From: a marine gamma proteobacterium HTCC2148
Lineage (GTDB): Bacteria > Pseudomonadota > Gammaproteobacteria > Pseudomonadales > Halieaceae
Reading direction: 5' to 3'
DNA length: 64,000 bases
Assembly (NCBI GenBank): GCA_000156295.1
Contig: DS999224.1
Span: 132,398 to 196,397 of the forward strand
A model generated the notes under the pieces. The model was not told where the DNA came from and did no database searches. It saw only the letters and a program-made list of their open reading frames with translations. Made by a program: the position numbers and the translations under genes. Positions 36,005 to 46,878 of the stretch are shown piece after piece. The stretch's first letter is position 1. Each line of letters starts with the position of its first letter.

Positions 36005-36436
36005 ATGAAAGCGACGGTTAAATGGACTGATGGTGCCATGTTCGTGGGCGAATCTGGCAGTGGTCACGCGGTGGTGATGGACGGCTCAGAAGAACTGGGA
36101 GGCCGCAATTTAGGGCCTCGCCCTATGGAGATGCTCCTTATCGGCGCGGGCGGCTGCTCTACCTATGACGTCATGAGCATGCTGAAAAAGTCGCGACAGA
36201 AGGTTGTCGACTGTCGGGTGGAAATTGAGGCAGAGCGCGCTGACGCGGTGCCAGCGGTGTTTACTAAAATCAATTTGCACTTTGTAGTGAGCGGCGTTGC
36301 CCTGAAGGACAACCAGGTTAAGCGTGCGGTGGAATTATCGGCAGAGAAGTATTGCAGTGCCTCTATTATGTTGGGCGCCGCTGGCGTAGAAATAACCCAC
36401 AGTTATGAAATCGAGGAGTTCCAGGCGGCGAATTAA
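36005..36436 (+). CDS. OsmC/YhfA family protein
   Basis: A 143-residue protein of the OsmC/Ohr fold, with GPRPMEMLLIGAGGCSTYDVMSML, where the cysteine is the first conserved thiol, and YCSASIMLGAAGVEITHSYEI holding the second. OsmC proteins reduce organic peroxides, while the YhfA branch has no firm role. The neighbouring crp gene is shared with E. coli yhfA, which supports the YhfA branch. The ATG at 36005 follows TTGAGGA; the frame upstream is a hydrophobic run inside the divergent promoter region. Confidence 0.9.
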   Translation: MKATVKWTDGAMFVGESGSGHAVVMDGSEELGGRNLGPRPMEMLLIGAGGCSTYDVMSMLKKSRQKVVDCRVEIEAERADAVPAVFTKINLHFVVSGVALKDNQVKRAVELSAEKYCSASIMLGAAGVEITHSYEIEEFQAAN

Positions 36437-36476
36437 AGCTTGTGTTTGTGGGTGTCTATGCCGGCACCAAGCGCCA

Positions 36477-37121
36477 TCAAATTCTGTAGCTGCTGCCAGT
36501 CATTAATCCTGACATCGCTGTCATTGCATTTTTCACTGGCGTTGGAAAGTCCTTGCCGCCCGCTTTGAGGGCATTGCTTCCGTGGCGTTCCTCGTCTTCC
36601 AGCATTTTTTGCAAAATGAGCTGCGACTTGCGATCGTCCCCGGGAAGTTCCTTGAGGTGATCTTTCAGGTGATTGCACACTCGCTCTTCGGTGGCGGCGA
36701 CGAAGCCGAGGCTGACATTGTCACCGAGTGCGCCAGCGATGGCACCCAGCGCGAATGACATGCCATACCAGGCGGGGTTCAGATAGCTGGTGTGGCTATC
36801 GAGTTCTCGCAGACGCTGTTCACACCAGACCAGGTGATCAATCTCTTCGTCGGCGGCCTGTTGCATTTCTTCGCGCACTTTCGGCAGGCGTGCGGTCAGC
36901 GCCTGGCCCTGGTAAAGCGCCTGGGCACACACTTCTCCGGTATGGTTGACTCGCATCAAGCCGGCCACGTGTTTGCGGTCCGATTCATCCAGCTCGGTAT
37001 CGGTATGGCCCTCGGCGGGCGAGGGACGCCCTGCCGAATGACCTTGATTGGTGATGGTACGCATCACCGAGTCGGTCTCGCTGATGAATCTGTCAATCAG
37101 TGAAAGTCTGCGCTTGCGCAT
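36477..37121 (-). CDS. coq7: demethoxyubiquinone hydroxylase
   Basis: A 214-residue membrane-associated diiron enzyme that hydroxylates demethoxyubiquinone, a late step in ubiquinone synthesis and a sign of aerobic respiration. The iron ligands are visible as the glutamate in HTGEVCAQALYQG, the ExxH in DEEIDHLVWCE, the glutamate in FVAATEERVCNH and the ExxH in EDEERHGSNAL. The start at 37121 follows AAGAG and lies 19 bases after purD; a longer frame reaches into purD. It is the last gene of the aroQ-to-coq7 run. Confidence 0.94.
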   Translation of the reverse strand: MRKRRLSLIDRFISETDSVMRTITNQGHSAGRPSPAEGHTDTELDESDRKHVAGLMRVNHTGEVCAQALYQGQALTARLPKVREEMQQAADEEIDHLVWCEQRLRELDSHTSYLNPAWYGMSFALGAIAGALGDNVSLGFVAATEERVCNHLKDHLKELPGDDRKSQLILQKMLEDEERHGSNALKAGGKDFPTPVKNAMTAMSGLMTGSSYRI

Positions 37122-37140
37122 TTTGTGGTGCTCTTTGAAC

Positions 37141-38430
37141 TCAGTCCTGACTATAGCGCGCGATTGCGCGCCAGCCAATGTCCCGGCGCAGGGTCACGCC
37201 CTCCCAACTGATCTTGTCCACCCCAAGGTAACAGTCCTTTTGGGCAGCAGCGATGTCATCGCCCAGCGCGGTGACGCACAACACGCGACCGCCGCTGGTC
37301 ACGATCTTGTCGCCATCTTGCTTGGTTCCTGCATGAAATACCTTGATATTGTCTGCCTGCGGTGCGGCCAGCCCTTGAATGACAGCGCCTTTGCCGTAGC
37401 TTGCGGGATAACCGCCGGCGGCCAATACCACGCCAATGGCGCAACGCTGATCCCAGTGGGCACTGATCGTGTCCAGCTTTTTATCCAGCGCTGACTCACA
37501 AAGCGCCACCAGGTCTGATTGCAGGCGAACCATAATAGGCTGGGTTTCCGGGTCGCCAAAACGGCAGTTATATTCAATCACTTTGGGCTCACCCTCGGGT
37601 GAAATCATCAAACCCGCGTATAAGAAGCCCGTGTAATCGTTGCCCTCGGTAGCCATTCCGCGCACGGTTGGCATGATCACTTCATCCATAATGCGCTGGT
37701 GAATCACATCATTTACCACCGGGGCCGGCGAGTAGGCGCCCATGCCACCCGTATTGGGGCCGATGTCGCCTTCGCCAATGCGTTTGTGGTCCTGGCTGGT
37801 GGCCATGGGAAGAACGTTTGCACCGTCGACCATAACAATAAAACTGGCTTCCTCACCCTCGAGGAATTCCTCTATCACTACACGACAGCCGGCGTCGCCA
37901 AAGGCATTGCCAGAAAGCATATCGGTGACAGCTTCCTCGGCCTGCTCCAGCGTTTCGGCGACGATTACACCCTTGCCCGCTGCCAGACCATCGGCCTTAA
38001 CGACAATAGGTGCGCCCTGCTCACGCAGGTAAGCCAGTGCCGGTTCGACCTCAGTGAAATTTGCATAAGCGCCGGTGGGAATCTGGTGGCGAGCGAGAAA
38101 GTCTTTGGTGAAGGCTTTTGATCCTTCCAATTGGGCGGCGTCAGCGCTGGGGCCAAAGCAACGCAAATTGCGCTGGGCAAAGTAATCGACGATACCTTCT
38201 ACGAGGGGAGCTTCAGGGCCAACAATAGTCAGGCCAACCTGATTGTGCTCGGCGAAATCTGCCAGGGCAGGGAAGTCCATGACATCGAGGGCAATATTTT
38301 CGATACCGTGTTCGTTGGCGGTACCAGCATTGCCAGGCGCAACATAAATAGTTTCCGCCTTGTCAGACTGGGCGGCTTTCCACGCGAGGGCGTGTTCGCG
38401 ACCGCCGCTGCCAATAATCAAAACATTCAC
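37141..38430 (-). CDS. purD: phosphoribosylamine-glycine ligase
   Basis: A 429-residue ATP-grasp enzyme of purine synthesis. It shows MNVLIIGSGGREHALAWK at the start, GPEAPLVEGIVDYF, PIVVKADGLAAGKGVIV, QDHKRIGEGDIGPNTGGMG and EYNCRFGDPETQ. It lies 23 bases after purH, the standard purHD pair. Confidence 0.97.
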   Translation of the reverse strand: MNVLIIGSGGREHALAWKAAQSDKAETIYVAPGNAGTANEHGIENIALDVMDFPALADFAEHNQVGLTIVGPEAPLVEGIVDYFAQRNLRCFGPSADAAQLEGSKAFTKDFLARHQIPTGAYANFTEVEPALAYLREQGAPIVVKADGLAAGKGVIVAETLEQAEEAVTDMLSGNAFGDAGCRVVIEEFLEGEEASFIVMVDGANVLPMATSQDHKRIGEGDIGPNTGGMGAYSPAPVVNDVIHQRIMDEVIMPTVRGMATEGNDYTGFLYAGLMISPEGEPKVIEYNCRFGDPETQPIMVRLQSDLVALCESALDKKLDTISAHWDQRCAIGVVLAAGGYPASYGKGAVIQGLAAPQADNIKVFHAGTKQDGDKIVTSGGRVLCVTALGDDIAAAQKDCYLGVDKISWEGVTLRRDIGWRAIARYSQD

Positions 38431-38453
38431 TTGTGTCTCTCCAGGCCGAGCGA

Positions 38454-40022
38454 TTAGTGGCGGAAGTGGCGCATGCCGGTAAAGACCATGGCCATGCCAT
38501 GTTCATCCGCCGCGGCGATGATTTCGTCGTCACGAATCGAGCCGCCCGGCTGAATTACCGCCGCAATGCCTCGTTCGCCAGCGGCATCGATGCCATCACG
38601 GAACGGGAAGAAAGCGTCTGACGCCATTACCGAGCCCTTCACTGCCAGGCCGGCATGCTCCGCCTTGATGGCAGCAATCCTCGCGGAATTGACCCGGCTC
38701 ATCTGACCAGCACCCACACCTACCGTCTGGCCATTGTTGGCGTAAATAATCGCGTTGGATTTCACAAATTTGGCCACTTTCCAGGCAAATAGCAAGTCAC
38801 TCAGTTGCTGCTCTGTCGGCTGGACTTTGCTGACCACGTTCAGGTCTGCCGCGCTTACCATGCCCAGGTCGCGGTCCTGCACCAGCAATCCGCCGTTGAC
38901 TCGTTTGTAGTCCAGCGCCGGACCCTGGGGTGACCACTGGCCGCACTCAAGTAGACGCACGTTTTTCTTTTCTGCCACTGCAGCAGCGGCTTCGGGGCTG
39001 ACGCTAGGGGCAATGATCACCTCTACGAACTGTTGTTCGCAGATCGCTGCGGCGGTGGCAGCGTCCAGTTCCCGGTTGAAGGCGATAATGCCGCCAAAGG
39101 CAGACTCGGTGTCGGTATCGAAAGCCAGCTCGTAGGCTTTGCCGATGTCGCTGGCAATGGCAACGCCACAGGGGTTGGCATGTTTTACGATGACACAAGC
39201 GGGCTCGGAGAAGTTTTTAACGCATTCCAGGGCTGCATCGGTGTCTGCCACGTTGTTGTATGACAGTTCCTTACCCTGAATTTGCTTGGCAGTCGCAATG
39301 CCAGCTTCAGCAGGCTCTTTTTCCACGTAGAAAGCGGCTTTCTGGTGCGGATTCTCGCCGTAGCGCATCTCCTGCACTTTGTGAAACTGGGAGTTAAAGG
39401 TTCGTGCGAAGCTCGCAGAGCCACCGGGGACCAACTTGCCGAAATGGTTGGCAATGGCACCGTCGTAGGCGGCGGTGTGCTCGTAGGCTTTAATTGCGAG
39501 GTCGAAGCGGGTCGCCATGCTGGTGGCCCCTTCGTTGGCCTGCATTTCCGCCACGATGGTCGCGTAGTCACTGGCGTTGACGACGATATTGACGAAGCGA
39601 TGATTCTTGGCTGCTGCCCTGACCATGGTGGGCCCGCCTATATCAATATTCTCAACGGCGTCTTCAAGCGTGCAGTCTGGCTTGGCAACAGTGGCCTCGA
39701 AGGGGTAGAGGTTGACGACAACCATGTCGATGGCATCGATCCCGTGGTCTGCCATAACCGCATCGTCTTGCCCGCGTCTGGCGAGAATGCCACCGTGCAC
39801 TTTTGGGTGCAGGGTCTTGACGCGACCATCCATCATTTCCGGGAAACCGGTGTATTGGGAAACCTCGGTAACGTCCAGACCGTTTTCCTGCAGCAATTTG
39901 TATGTGCCGCCAGTGGAAAGCAGTTCTATACCCATTGCGCGCAGGCTACTGGCGAACTCAACGATCCCGGATTTGTCGGAAACGCTGATCAGGGCTCGTG
40001 ACACTTTAACCATCTCACTCAT
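38454..40022 (-). CDS. purH: bifunctional AICAR transformylase/IMP cyclohydrolase
   Basis: A protein of about 522 residues that performs the last two steps of IMP synthesis. The N-terminal cyclohydrolase domain has [26 protein letters not shown] and [15 protein letters not shown]. The C-terminal transformylase domain has [20 protein letters not shown] and [14 protein letters not shown]. The start is placed at ATG 40022, just after fis; ATG at 40013 is equally possible, and the longer frame to 40043 overlaps fis. Confidence 0.96.
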   Translation of the reverse strand: MSEMVKVSRALISVSDKSGIVEFASSLRAMGIELLSTGGTYKLLQENGLDVTEVSQYTGFPEMMDGRVKTLHPKVHGGILARRGQDDAVMADHGIDAIDMVVVNLYPFEATVAKPDCTLEDAVENIDIGGPTMVRAAAKNHRFVNIVVNASDYATIVAEMQANEGATSMATRFDLAIKAYEHTAAYDGAIANHFGKLVPGGSASFARTFNSQFHKVQEMRYGENPHQKAAFYVEKEPAEAGIATAKQIQGKELSYNNVADTDAALECVKNFSEPACVIVKHANPCGVAIASDIGKAYELAFDTDTESAFGGIIAFNRELDAATAAAICEQQFVEVIIAPSVSPEAAAAVAEKKNVRLLECGQWSPQGPALDYKRVNGGLLVQDRDLGMVSAADLNVVSKVQPTEQQLSDLLFAWKVAKFVKSNAIIYANNGQTVGVGAGQMSRVNSARIAAIKAEHAGLAVKGSVMASDAFFPFRDGIDAAGERGIAAVIQPGGSIRDDEIIAAADEHGMAMVFTGMRHFRH

Positions 40023-40026
40023 CGCC

Positions 40027-40344
40027 CTAATCCTTGCTGTCAATCAGTTGGTATTGCTTGAGCTTCTTGCGCAAGGTGCCCCGGTTCAGGCCCAGCATGA
40101 TGGAAGCCTTGGTCTGGTTGTTGCGCGTGTAGGCCATGATCTCCTCCAGCAGAGGGGCTTCCATTTCGGCAAGTACCATCTGGTAAACATCTGTGGATAG
40201 CTGGCCATCCAGTTCCGCAAGGTATTTGCGCACGCTGGCGGTCACGGCGTTGCGTAAGTTGGATGCTTCGTTGGTTTGAAGCTGCTCATCGTTGGCGGCA
40301 GTGTCGCCTTCTGCTGGCGAGTGGAGGGGTTCAGCCCTGGTCAT
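40027..40344 (-). CDS. fis: DNA-binding protein Fis
   Basis: A 105-residue nucleoid protein. The C-terminal helix-turn-helix is clear: [24 protein letters not shown]. The central helices ([18 protein letters not shown]) match Fis dimer contacts. It overlaps the end of dusB in an ATGA junction, the standard gammaproteobacterial dusB-fis pair. Confidence 0.96.
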   Translation of the reverse strand: MTRAEPLHSPAEGDTAANDEQLQTNEASNLRNAVTASVRKYLAELDGQLSTDVYQMVLAEMEAPLLEEIMAYTRNNQTKASIMLGLNRGTLRKKLKQYQLIDSKD

Positions 40345-41324
40345 GCTGCGATTTCCTTATGACGGTCGATATTAAAAAGTCGGGTTATTTGTTGCAGTTG
40401 CTCCGCCGGCGTTTGCAGTCCGTTAAAGGCTGCCCGGTGCGAGCGATAGTCGGGCTGGCCCTGTAGGTACCAGCTGACATGTTTGCGAGCGATGCGTACG
40501 CCCATGAATTCGCCATAAAAATCATGCAACGCCAGCAGGTGACGTCGAAGAATGGCGAACTGTTTTTCTGGAGTTACCGAAACAATGGTTTCTCCGGAGA
40601 GGTGCGCGGCGATCTGGCCGCATAGCCAGGGTTTACCCTGAGCAGCACGACCGACCATGACACCTGCAGCGCCGGTGCGGCGGATCACTGCGGCGGCTTT
40701 CTCGGGGGTGTCTATGTCGCCATTGGCGAACACTGGGAATTCGGTGGCTGCTACAATAGCGGCAATAGTGTCGTACTCTGCCGCGCCTTCGAATTTGCAG
40801 GCCCGGGTGCGGCCATGAACAGCCAATGCTGCAATCCCTGCGTCCTGAGCGATTCGGGCAATATTGATGCCGTTGCGTTCACCGGGGTTGGCGCCGGTGC
40901 GAATTTTGAGGGTTACGGGCACATCTACGGACTTGACCACGGTGTGCAGAATATCTTTTACCAGTGCTTCGTCTGCTAAAAGCGCAGAACCAGCGGCCTT
41001 TTTACAGACTTTCTTCGCCGGGCAGCCCATATTGATATCGATGATCTGGGCACCCTGGCTCACGTTGTATTGCGCTGCTGCGGCCAATTCCAGCGGTTCG
41101 CTACCGGCAATTTGCACCGAGCGGGGTTCTACTTCGAAGTCATGAACACTGCGCCAGGCTGTCTTGCGGGAGTCTCTCAGGCGAGGGTTGCTGCTGATCA
41201 TTTCGGAGACGACTAGCCCAGCACCCATCTCGGCGCACAAGCGGCGAAACGGCAAGTCTGTTACGCCTGCCATTGGGGCAAGGGCAACCGGGTTGGCCAG
41301 TTTGTAGGGTCCGATTCGCGGCAT
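40341..41324 (-). CDS. dusB: tRNA-dihydrouridine synthase B
   Basis: A 327-residue FMN enzyme that reduces uridine in tRNA. It shows [39 protein letters not shown], the proton donor region [28 protein letters not shown] and [17 protein letters not shown]. The start at 41324 (MPRIGPYKL) gives the family length; in-frame ATGs lie at 41345 and further upstream without better ribosome sites. A 166-base gap to prmA holds no gene. Confidence 0.94.
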   Translation of the reverse strand: MPRIGPYKLANPVALAPMAGVTDLPFRRLCAEMGAGLVVSEMISSNPRLRDSRKTAWRSVHDFEVEPRSVQIAGSEPLELAAAAQYNVSQGAQIIDINMGCPAKKVCKKAAGSALLADEALVKDILHTVVKSVDVPVTLKIRTGANPGERNGINIARIAQDAGIAALAVHGRTRACKFEGAAEYDTIAAIVAATEFPVFANGDIDTPEKAAAVIRRTGAAGVMVGRAAQGKPWLCGQIAAHLSGETIVSVTPEKQFAILRRHLLALHDFYGEFMGVRIARKHVSWYLQGQPDYRSHRAAFNGLQTPAEQLQQITRLFNIDRHKEIAA

Positions 41325-41490
41325 CAAAAACGCTATGCAAAGCATGGTGTGAAAAAGAGGCGGTATCATACTCCCAAGGCGGTACTCGGGGAAGATTATC
41401 TGCACAAAAATTCGCCAGTTTGTGCAGTCGGTCAACATTCCTGTCTGTTCTGCTCAGGGGTGAGTCCGCTATGACCTAACAAGCTGGGGT

Positions 41491-42381
41491 TTACTTCGCG
41501 GTTTCGCCTCTCAGGCATACCCAGCCTTCGTGCTCGCCAGCAATTCGCAAGGAAACCCAGGGGGCATAGTGCTCGATCATGCCAGGTGCCTGAGTATTTA
41601 GCAGGCCTGAAAGCATCAGGGTGCCACCCGGTTTGAGGCAGTGCAGCAAAGTGTTTGAGAGCTCCATCAATGGCCCTGCCAGGATGTTGGCAATGACGGT
41701 GTCGGCGCGCTGCTGCCAGTGATCGGCATCATATTGTCCAGGTAGCGCGACAGGCAGAACGGCTGAATCAACGCCATTGCGCTGTGCGTTGTCTTTGCTG
41801 GCAACCAGCGCTTGCGGGTCGTTGTCTACGCCAAGCGCCTCGCAGGCGCCGAGTTTCAGGGCGGCCACCGCGAGAATGCCAGAGCCGCAGCCATAATCGA
41901 CGACGACTTGTTGTTCCATATTCATACCATCCAGCTCAGCCAGGCACAGCGCAGTAGTGGGATGGGTGCCAGTGCCGAATGCCAGGCCCGGATCCAGTAA
42001 CAAATTAACCGCATCTGGCTCGGGTGGTTCAAGCCAGCTGGGGCAAACCCAAAGGCGCTGGCCAAATTGCATGGGCTGGTAGTGCTTGATCCACTCCCGC
42101 TCCCAATCTTTGTCTTCCAGGATTTCGATGCGTTGGTTGCACTGTGCGAGGAGCTCCGTCGGGAAATGCGCCAGAGTTGCTTTCATATCTGTGTCAGCGG
42201 GATACAGGCCGGTCAGTCGGGTCTGGCCCCACAGAGGAGTCTCACCGACGGCGGGTTCCAGTACTGGCTGATCGGCGTTGTCTTCCAGGGTGACCGCCAC
42301 TGAGCCGCTGGCGAGCATTAGCTCTTCCAACTGCTCGACTTGTTCTGGGTGGGTGTCCAGTCGAAGCTGAATCCAGCTCAT
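41491..42381 (-). CDS. prmA: ribosomal protein L11 methyltransferase
   Basis: A 296-residue SAM-dependent enzyme that trimethylates ribosomal protein L11. An N-terminal substrate domain begins MSWIQLRLDTHPEQVEQLEE. The SAM motif is VVDYGCGSGILAVAALKLGA, preceded by LAFGTGTHPTTALCL and followed by NILAGPLMEL. The ATG at 42381 is chosen as the family start; an in-frame codon at 42453 would add an unrelated stretch. It follows accC. Confidence 0.95.
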   Translation of the reverse strand: MSWIQLRLDTHPEQVEQLEELMLASGSVAVTLEDNADQPVLEPAVGETPLWGQTRLTGLYPADTDMKATLAHFPTELLAQCNQRIEILEDKDWEREWIKHYQPMQFGQRLWVCPSWLEPPEPDAVNLLLDPGLAFGTGTHPTTALCLAELDGMNMEQQVVVDYGCGSGILAVAALKLGACEALGVDNDPQALVASKDNAQRNGVDSAVLPVALPGQYDADHWQQRADTVIANILAGPLMELSNTLLHCLKPGGTLMLSGLLNTQAPGMIEHYAPWVSLRIAGEHEGWVCLRGETAK

Positions 42382-42466
42382 CGGGATATGACCTGGTGGG
42401 CCTTGATTGCCAGGCGGTAGGGATTGGAGTCCGGTGACTGAACTCCAGTACAACGCAGAGCAAGCA

Positions 42467-43813
42467 TCAGTCTTCCAGTTTACTCTCTAGGTAGTGGATG
42501 CTTACGCCTCCCGTTTGGAAGGCACGGTCCCTGGTGAGGTCGCGGTGCAGAGGTGTGTTGGTGCGAATGCCCTCTATCACCAGTTCATCGAGTGCCTGGC
42601 GCATGCGAGCCAGGGCAACGTCTCGACTCTCGCCGAAGGTAATCACCTTGGCGATCAGTGAATCGTAAAACGGGGGCACCGTATAACCATCGTAAAGGTG
42701 AGAGTCGCAGCGCACTCCCAAGCCCCCGGGTGCGTGGAATGTGGTGACCTTGCCCGGAGACGGCAAAAAGTTTTGAGGATCCTCTGCATTGATCCGGCAC
42801 TCAAAGGAATGACCGTGAAACTTAATGTCCTCCTGTGTGGCCGACAGTGGCATACCGGCCGCGATACGTAGCTGTTCCTTAACGATATCGAAATTAGTGA
42901 TCATTTCGGTCACCGGGTGCTCCACTTGCACTCGGGTATTCATTTCGATGAAGTAAAAGCCGCCGTCCTCGTAGAGGAATTCGAAAGTGCCCGCGCCGCG
43001 ATAGCCGATCTCGATACAGGCGTTGACGCAGGCCTCGGCAACCTGGGCGCGCAGGTCCTCAGGGATACCTGGCGCTGGGGCTTCTTCCAAAACCTTCTGG
43101 TGCCGGCGTTGCAGTGAGCAGTCCCGGTCTCCCAGATGAATAGCGTTCCCCTGGCCATCGGCGATAATCTGGACTTCAACGTGTCGGGGTTTCTGTAGGA
43201 ATTTCTCCAGGTAGACCACATCAGAGCCGAAGGCCGCGGCAGCCTCACTCTTGGTCACTTCAATAGAGCTGATAAGGACTTCCTCGTTGTGCACCACCCG
43301 CATGCCTCGACCACCGCCGCCAGCCGCCGCTTTGACGATGATTGGGTAGCCAACACGCAGGGCAATTTCCTTGGTGCGGTCATGGTCATCGGTGAGCGGG
43401 CCATCTGAACCGGGCACGGTGGGCACACCTGAGCGCTTCATCGACTTAATGGCAGAGACTTTGTCGCCCATCAGTCTTATGGTGTCGGCGGTTGGGCCAA
43501 TGAAGGTAAATCCGCTTTTCTCGACCTGCTCAGCAAAGTCCGCATTTTCTGCTAGAAAGCCGTATCCAGGGTGAATGGCGGTGGTGTCTGTGACCTCTGC
43601 GGCTGAAATGATCGCGGGCACATTGAGATAGCTTTCAGTAGAGGAGGGCGGTCCAATGCAAACGGATTCGTCCGCCAGGCGTACGTGCATTAATTCGGCG
43701 TCGGCGGAAGAGTGTACCGCCACTGTCTTGATATCCAGTTCCTTGCAGGCGCGCAGTATGCGCAGGGCGATCTCACCGCGATTGGCGATCAGTACCTTGT
43801 CCAGTATGGGCAT
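42467..43813 (-). CDS. accC: acetyl-CoA carboxylase, biotin carboxylase subunit
   Basis: A 448-residue ATP-grasp enzyme that carboxylates the biotin on AccB in the first step of fatty acid synthesis. It shows [30 protein letters not shown], the ATP loop [36 protein letters not shown] and [19 protein letters not shown]. It lies 25 bases after accB. Confidence 0.98.
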   Translation of the reverse strand: MPILDKVLIANRGEIALRILRACKELDIKTVAVHSSADAELMHVRLADESVCIGPPSSTESYLNVPAIISAAEVTDTTAIHPGYGFLAENADFAEQVEKSGFTFIGPTADTIRLMGDKVSAIKSMKRSGVPTVPGSDGPLTDDHDRTKEIALRVGYPIIVKAAAGGGGRGMRVVHNEEVLISSIEVTKSEAAAAFGSDVVYLEKFLQKPRHVEVQIIADGQGNAIHLGDRDCSLQRRHQKVLEEAPAPGIPEDLRAQVAEACVNACIEIGYRGAGTFEFLYEDGGFYFIEMNTRVQVEHPVTEMITNFDIVKEQLRIAAGMPLSATQEDIKFHGHSFECRINAEDPQNFLPSPGKVTTFHAPGGLGVRCDSHLYDGYTVPPFYDSLIAKVITFGESRDVALARMRQALDELVIEGIRTNTPLHRDLTRDRAFQTGGVSIHYLESKLED

Positions 43814-43838
43814 TTGTTGATCCTCGAGGGCCGCAGCC

Positions 43839-44303
43839 TTAAACGATGGAGAACAGGGGCTGGTCGAATTCCACCGGCTCGCCGTTTTCCACCATGATGG
43901 CTTCGATGGTGCCGGCCTTGTCTGCTTCGATCTGGTTCATCATTTTCATCGCTTCAACGATGCAGATCACATCGCCTACTTTAACGGTCTGTCCCACTTC
44001 GGCAAAAGAGGGTGAAGTGGGCGCCGGAGACCGATAGAAGGTGCCCACCATGGGGGACTTGACGACATGCCCGCTGGTGGCCGGGGCACTGTCGGCGCTG
44101 GCGGCAACAGGAGCTGCCGCGGCTGCGGGCGCAACGGGCGCCGCCACCGGCGGTGCCGCGTACATGGGCGCCTGCGCGGGCATCATATTTTGGTTGCCAT
44201 TGCGACTGATACGGACGGATTCTTCGCCCTCTTTAATCTCAATTTCACCGATGTTTGACTCTTCCAGGAGTTCGATCAGCTTTTTAACCTTGCGAATATC
44301 CAT
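43839..44303 (-). CDS. accB: acetyl-CoA carboxylase, biotin carboxyl carrier protein
   Basis: A 154-residue protein. A helical N-terminus ([17 protein letters not shown]) is followed by an alanine/proline-rich linker at about 45-75 and a biotinyl domain with the biotin-lysine motif [10 protein letters not shown]. It passes carboxyl groups from AccC to the transferase AccAD, which is encoded elsewhere. Confidence 0.97.
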   Translation of the reverse strand: MDIRKVKKLIELLEESNIGEIEIKEGEESVRISRNGNQNMMPAQAPMYAAPPVAAPVAPAAAAAPVAASADSAPATSGHVVKSPMVGTFYRSPAPTSPSFAEVGQTVKVGDVICIVEAMKMMNQIEADKAGTIEAIMVENGEPVEFDQPLFSIV

Positions 44304-44325
44304 ATTGATATCTCTTCGTTAGTTG

Positions 44326-44769
44326 TCAGGATTGTTCCAGGTGGCGCAGTGCTGCCTGCAGCCCAAGTTCGTAGCCCTGTGGACCCAGTCCACAAATCAC
44401 TCCCTGGGCGAGATCAGAAAAATAAGAATGCTGGCGAAACTCTTCTCGCGCATGCACATTGGAAAGGTGAATCTCAATAAATGGAATTTCAACGGCGGCT
44501 AGTGCATCCCTGAGGGCTACGCTGGTGTGGGTAAAAGCAGCCGGATTGATCAGGATGAAATTAACGCCCTCGTGTCGGGCGTCTTGCACGCGCTCTACCA
44601 GTTCATACTCAGCGTTACTCTGCACGCAGAGCAGGTGATGGCCCTTGTCTTTGGCCAGTTGCTGCAACTGTTGGTTGATGTCGTTAAGCGTGGTTCTGCC
44701 GTAGATCTCAGGCTCGCGCTCGCCCAGCAGGTTCAGGTTAGGGCCGTGCAATACGAGAATGGTCGCCAT
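44326..44769 (-). CDS. aroQ: type II 3-dehydroquinate dehydratase
   Basis: A 147-residue shikimate-pathway enzyme. Motifs are [20 protein letters not shown], the catalytic region [20 protein letters not shown] and [19 protein letters not shown]. It heads the aroQ-accB-accC-prmA-dusB-fis-purHD-coq7 run; its promoter should lie in the 201-base gap before dsbD, which holds no convincing gene. Confidence 0.97.
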   Translation of the reverse strand: MATILVLHGPNLNLLGEREPEIYGRTTLNDINQQLQQLAKDKGHHLLCVQSNAEYELVERVQDARHEGVNFILINPAAFTHTSVALRDALAAVEIPFIEIHLSNVHAREEFRQHSYFSDLAQGVICGLGPQGYELGLQAALRHLEQS

Positions 44770-44970
44770 CTGGCTGAACTCCTGGGGGGCCGATCATTAT
44801 TTTTGCTAAGTTTGGCCCAATCCGTGCGTACTGTCTACCGACTCTGGTGTTTTTTGGTATTTTGGCAGCATTTAGCAGCTTAATTGCAGAAGTTAGCCTT
44901 TTTTGCGAAGTTGTCGCTATCTCCGTGGCGTTATTGTGTTGATAAGCCATGTTTTCCGAAGTTCGCTGAT

Positions 44971-46737
44971 TTAGGGTCTATCGTCGGCAAAGTTGCCCGC
45001 AACTAGCGTATTTTTAATAGAAACAGCCTCAAGCGCTTCGAGGACCGTGTCATTGGTTAGAATTTGCGGCAGTAAGAGCGGTTTTGCTGCCGGGTCGGCC
45101 GGGTACATGAGATATAAAGGGATACCGGTGCGGCCATGCCCGCTGATGAACCTGGCGATATCTTCGTCGTAATTGGTCCAATCTGCCACCATGTAGACGA
45201 CACCATGCTCTTCAAAGGCCGCCGTCATAGTGTCGGTGAGTAATACTGCGCTTTCGTTAGCGAGGCAGGTGATACACCAGTCTGCGGTGACATCGACGAA
45301 GACGGGTTTGCCATCGCGGCGCAAGGTATCCAGTGTCTGCTCCGACCAGGTCAGTTTGCCCTTGGCAAGCGACGCGCCGGCCATTCCGTTTTGGTCCAGT
45401 CCTCGCCAGCTGGCAAGGCTTAGCGCCAGTAGCGCGCACAACACTGCCAGTCCGCGTTTCCATCCACCGAGGCCCCAAAGCCACATTGCCATGCTCAGAA
45501 CCAGGGCACCGGCAAGTACCGCTGCCATCGTATTGACGCCGGTTTGCCTGCCCGCTACCCACAGCAGCCAGATTGCAGCGCCATAGAGCGGGAAGGCCAA
45601 AAATTGTTTGAGCGTCTCCATCCAGGCGCCGGGTTTGGGCATCAAGCCCCGTGCACCGCCGCTGTAACTGAACAGTAACAGAGGCGCTGCCATTCCAAGG
45701 CCCAGCGCTGCGAATACCGAAAGACCGATGGCTGCCGGTTGAGTGACGGCAAAGCCAAGAGCGGTCCCCATAAAGGGCGCTGTGCAAGGACTGGCAACTA
45801 CCACTGCCAGCACTCCGGTAAAGAAGCTGCCGGGCAGACCGTTGCGCTGCGCCAGACCGCTGCCTACGTTCATCAGGTTCCCACCCAGTTGCACCAGTCC
45901 GGACAGGGATAAGCCCATCACCAGAAACAGGTAGGCGAGGGCAATGACGAATCCGGGTGACTGCAGCTGAAATCCCCAGCCCACTGCTTTGCCCGCTTGC
46001 TGCAAGCTAATTAAGACTGCTGCAATCGCAACGAAGCTCAGCACCACGCCAGCGGTGTAAACCCAGCTATGCAGGTGGCGATCGTGATCGGTGCTGCGGG
46101 CGAAGCTGAGTACCTTCAAGGATAAAATCGGGAATACGCAGGGCATCAGGTTGAGAATAGCGCCGCCCAAAAAGGCCAGCAGCAGCATGTAGGGCAGGGA
46201 GCCCAGGTCCGTTGGCTGCTCGCGGACTGCGGGAACCTTTTTGCGCGCGGTGGGCGCGGCGATTTCGGTAACGGTTCCGCTGGGGGTCAGCGCAAAATGC
46301 TGGGTTTTGGGGGGATAGCAAAGACCCGCGTCCGCGCAGCCCTGAAAAGTGATCGCAAGCTGTGCGGGCTTCTCTAGCGGTTGCTCGCTCAGCAGCTGTA
46401 CATCGGCATTATTGTAGTAAACGCTGACATCACCGAAGTACTCATCATTGCGCTCCAGCGCCGGTGGGAAATCAGCGCTAACGCTGGCGGGGCTGCCGTC
46501 AATCTCTAATTTGAATTTGAAGGCGTGCTGGTACAGGTAGTAGCTGTCGGCTATTTGCCAGTAAAGACGCATATTCTGGGTATCTTCAACAGCGACCTCC
46601 AGTTGATAGGCCTCCTCAACGGGGAGAAACTCCGGGGCAGCATCGCCGCCAAGCAGCTGTGCCGAAGAGGAGCCCAAGGTCTGGCCAAGGGACAGGCTAG
46701 CGGTGAAAACGAGTAGTGCAGCGAGCAATGCGCGCAT
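44971..46737 (-). CDS. dsbD: thiol:disulfide interchange protein
   Basis: A 588-residue inner-membrane electron carrier that passes reducing power from cytoplasmic thioredoxin to periplasmic disulfide isomerases. It has a signal peptide (RALLAALLVFTASLSLG), an N-terminal domain with CADAGLCYPPKTQ, eight membrane helices with the paired cysteines in MPCVFPIL and ASPCTAPFMG, and a C-terminal thioredoxin domain with VDVTADWCITC. All six working cysteines are present. The ATG at 46737 gives the signal peptide; a longer frame adds an unlikely extension. It is on the same strand upstream of aroQ, as in Pseudomonas. Confidence 0.95.
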   Translation of the reverse strand: MRALLAALLVFTASLSLGQTLGSSSAQLLGGDAAPEFLPVEEAYQLEVAVEDTQNMRLYWQIADSYYLYQHAFKFKLEIDGSPASVSADFPPALERNDEYFGDVSVYYNNADVQLLSEQPLEKPAQLAITFQGCADAGLCYPPKTQHFALTPSGTVTEIAAPTARKKVPAVREQPTDLGSLPYMLLLAFLGGAILNLMPCVFPILSLKVLSFARSTDHDRHLHSWVYTAGVVLSFVAIAAVLISLQQAGKAVGWGFQLQSPGFVIALAYLFLVMGLSLSGLVQLGGNLMNVGSGLAQRNGLPGSFFTGVLAVVVASPCTAPFMGTALGFAVTQPAAIGLSVFAALGLGMAAPLLLFSYSGGARGLMPKPGAWMETLKQFLAFPLYGAAIWLLWVAGRQTGVNTMAAVLAGALVLSMAMWLWGLGGWKRGLAVLCALLALSLASWRGLDQNGMAGASLAKGKLTWSEQTLDTLRRDGKPVFVDVTADWCITCLANESAVLLTDTMTAAFEEHGVVYMVADWTNYDEDIARFISGHGRTGIPLYLMYPADPAAKPLLLPQILTNDTVLEALEAVSIKNTLVAGNFADDRP

Positions 46738-46826
46738 GTCTATCCTTATTGAGTTGAAGTGACCGGTTGCGAAGTCTACCAGTGTTAGCCTTATCTCCCA
46801 ATTCACTGCCCTGGCTGTACCGGCAG

Positions 46827-46835
46827 TGTTATAAT
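46827..46835 (+). promoter_or_regulatory. extended -10 promoter of the PCu(A)C gene
   Basis: TG at 46827-46828, one base, then a perfect TATAAT at 46830-46835 make an extended -10 element. No good -35 is seen at the usual distance, as is common for this class. It lies 44 bases before the GTG start; GGAG at 46869-46872 is the ribosome site. Confidence 0.5.
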
Positions 46836-46878
46836 GTATGACGCCGTTGCCTGGCGATAGTTTCCTCCGGAGTAATTC

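Noticed and set aside
38454-40001. Long antisense frames across purH, such as one of 239 codons at 39282-40001
   Set aside because: They lie opposite a highly conserved enzyme and show no domain, signal or ribosome site; they follow from the codon bias of purH.
44738-44950. 70-codon minus-strand frame in the aroQ upstream gap
   Set aside because: It overlaps the aroQ start, has no ribosome site or recognisable feature, and occupies the region where the operon promoter is expected.
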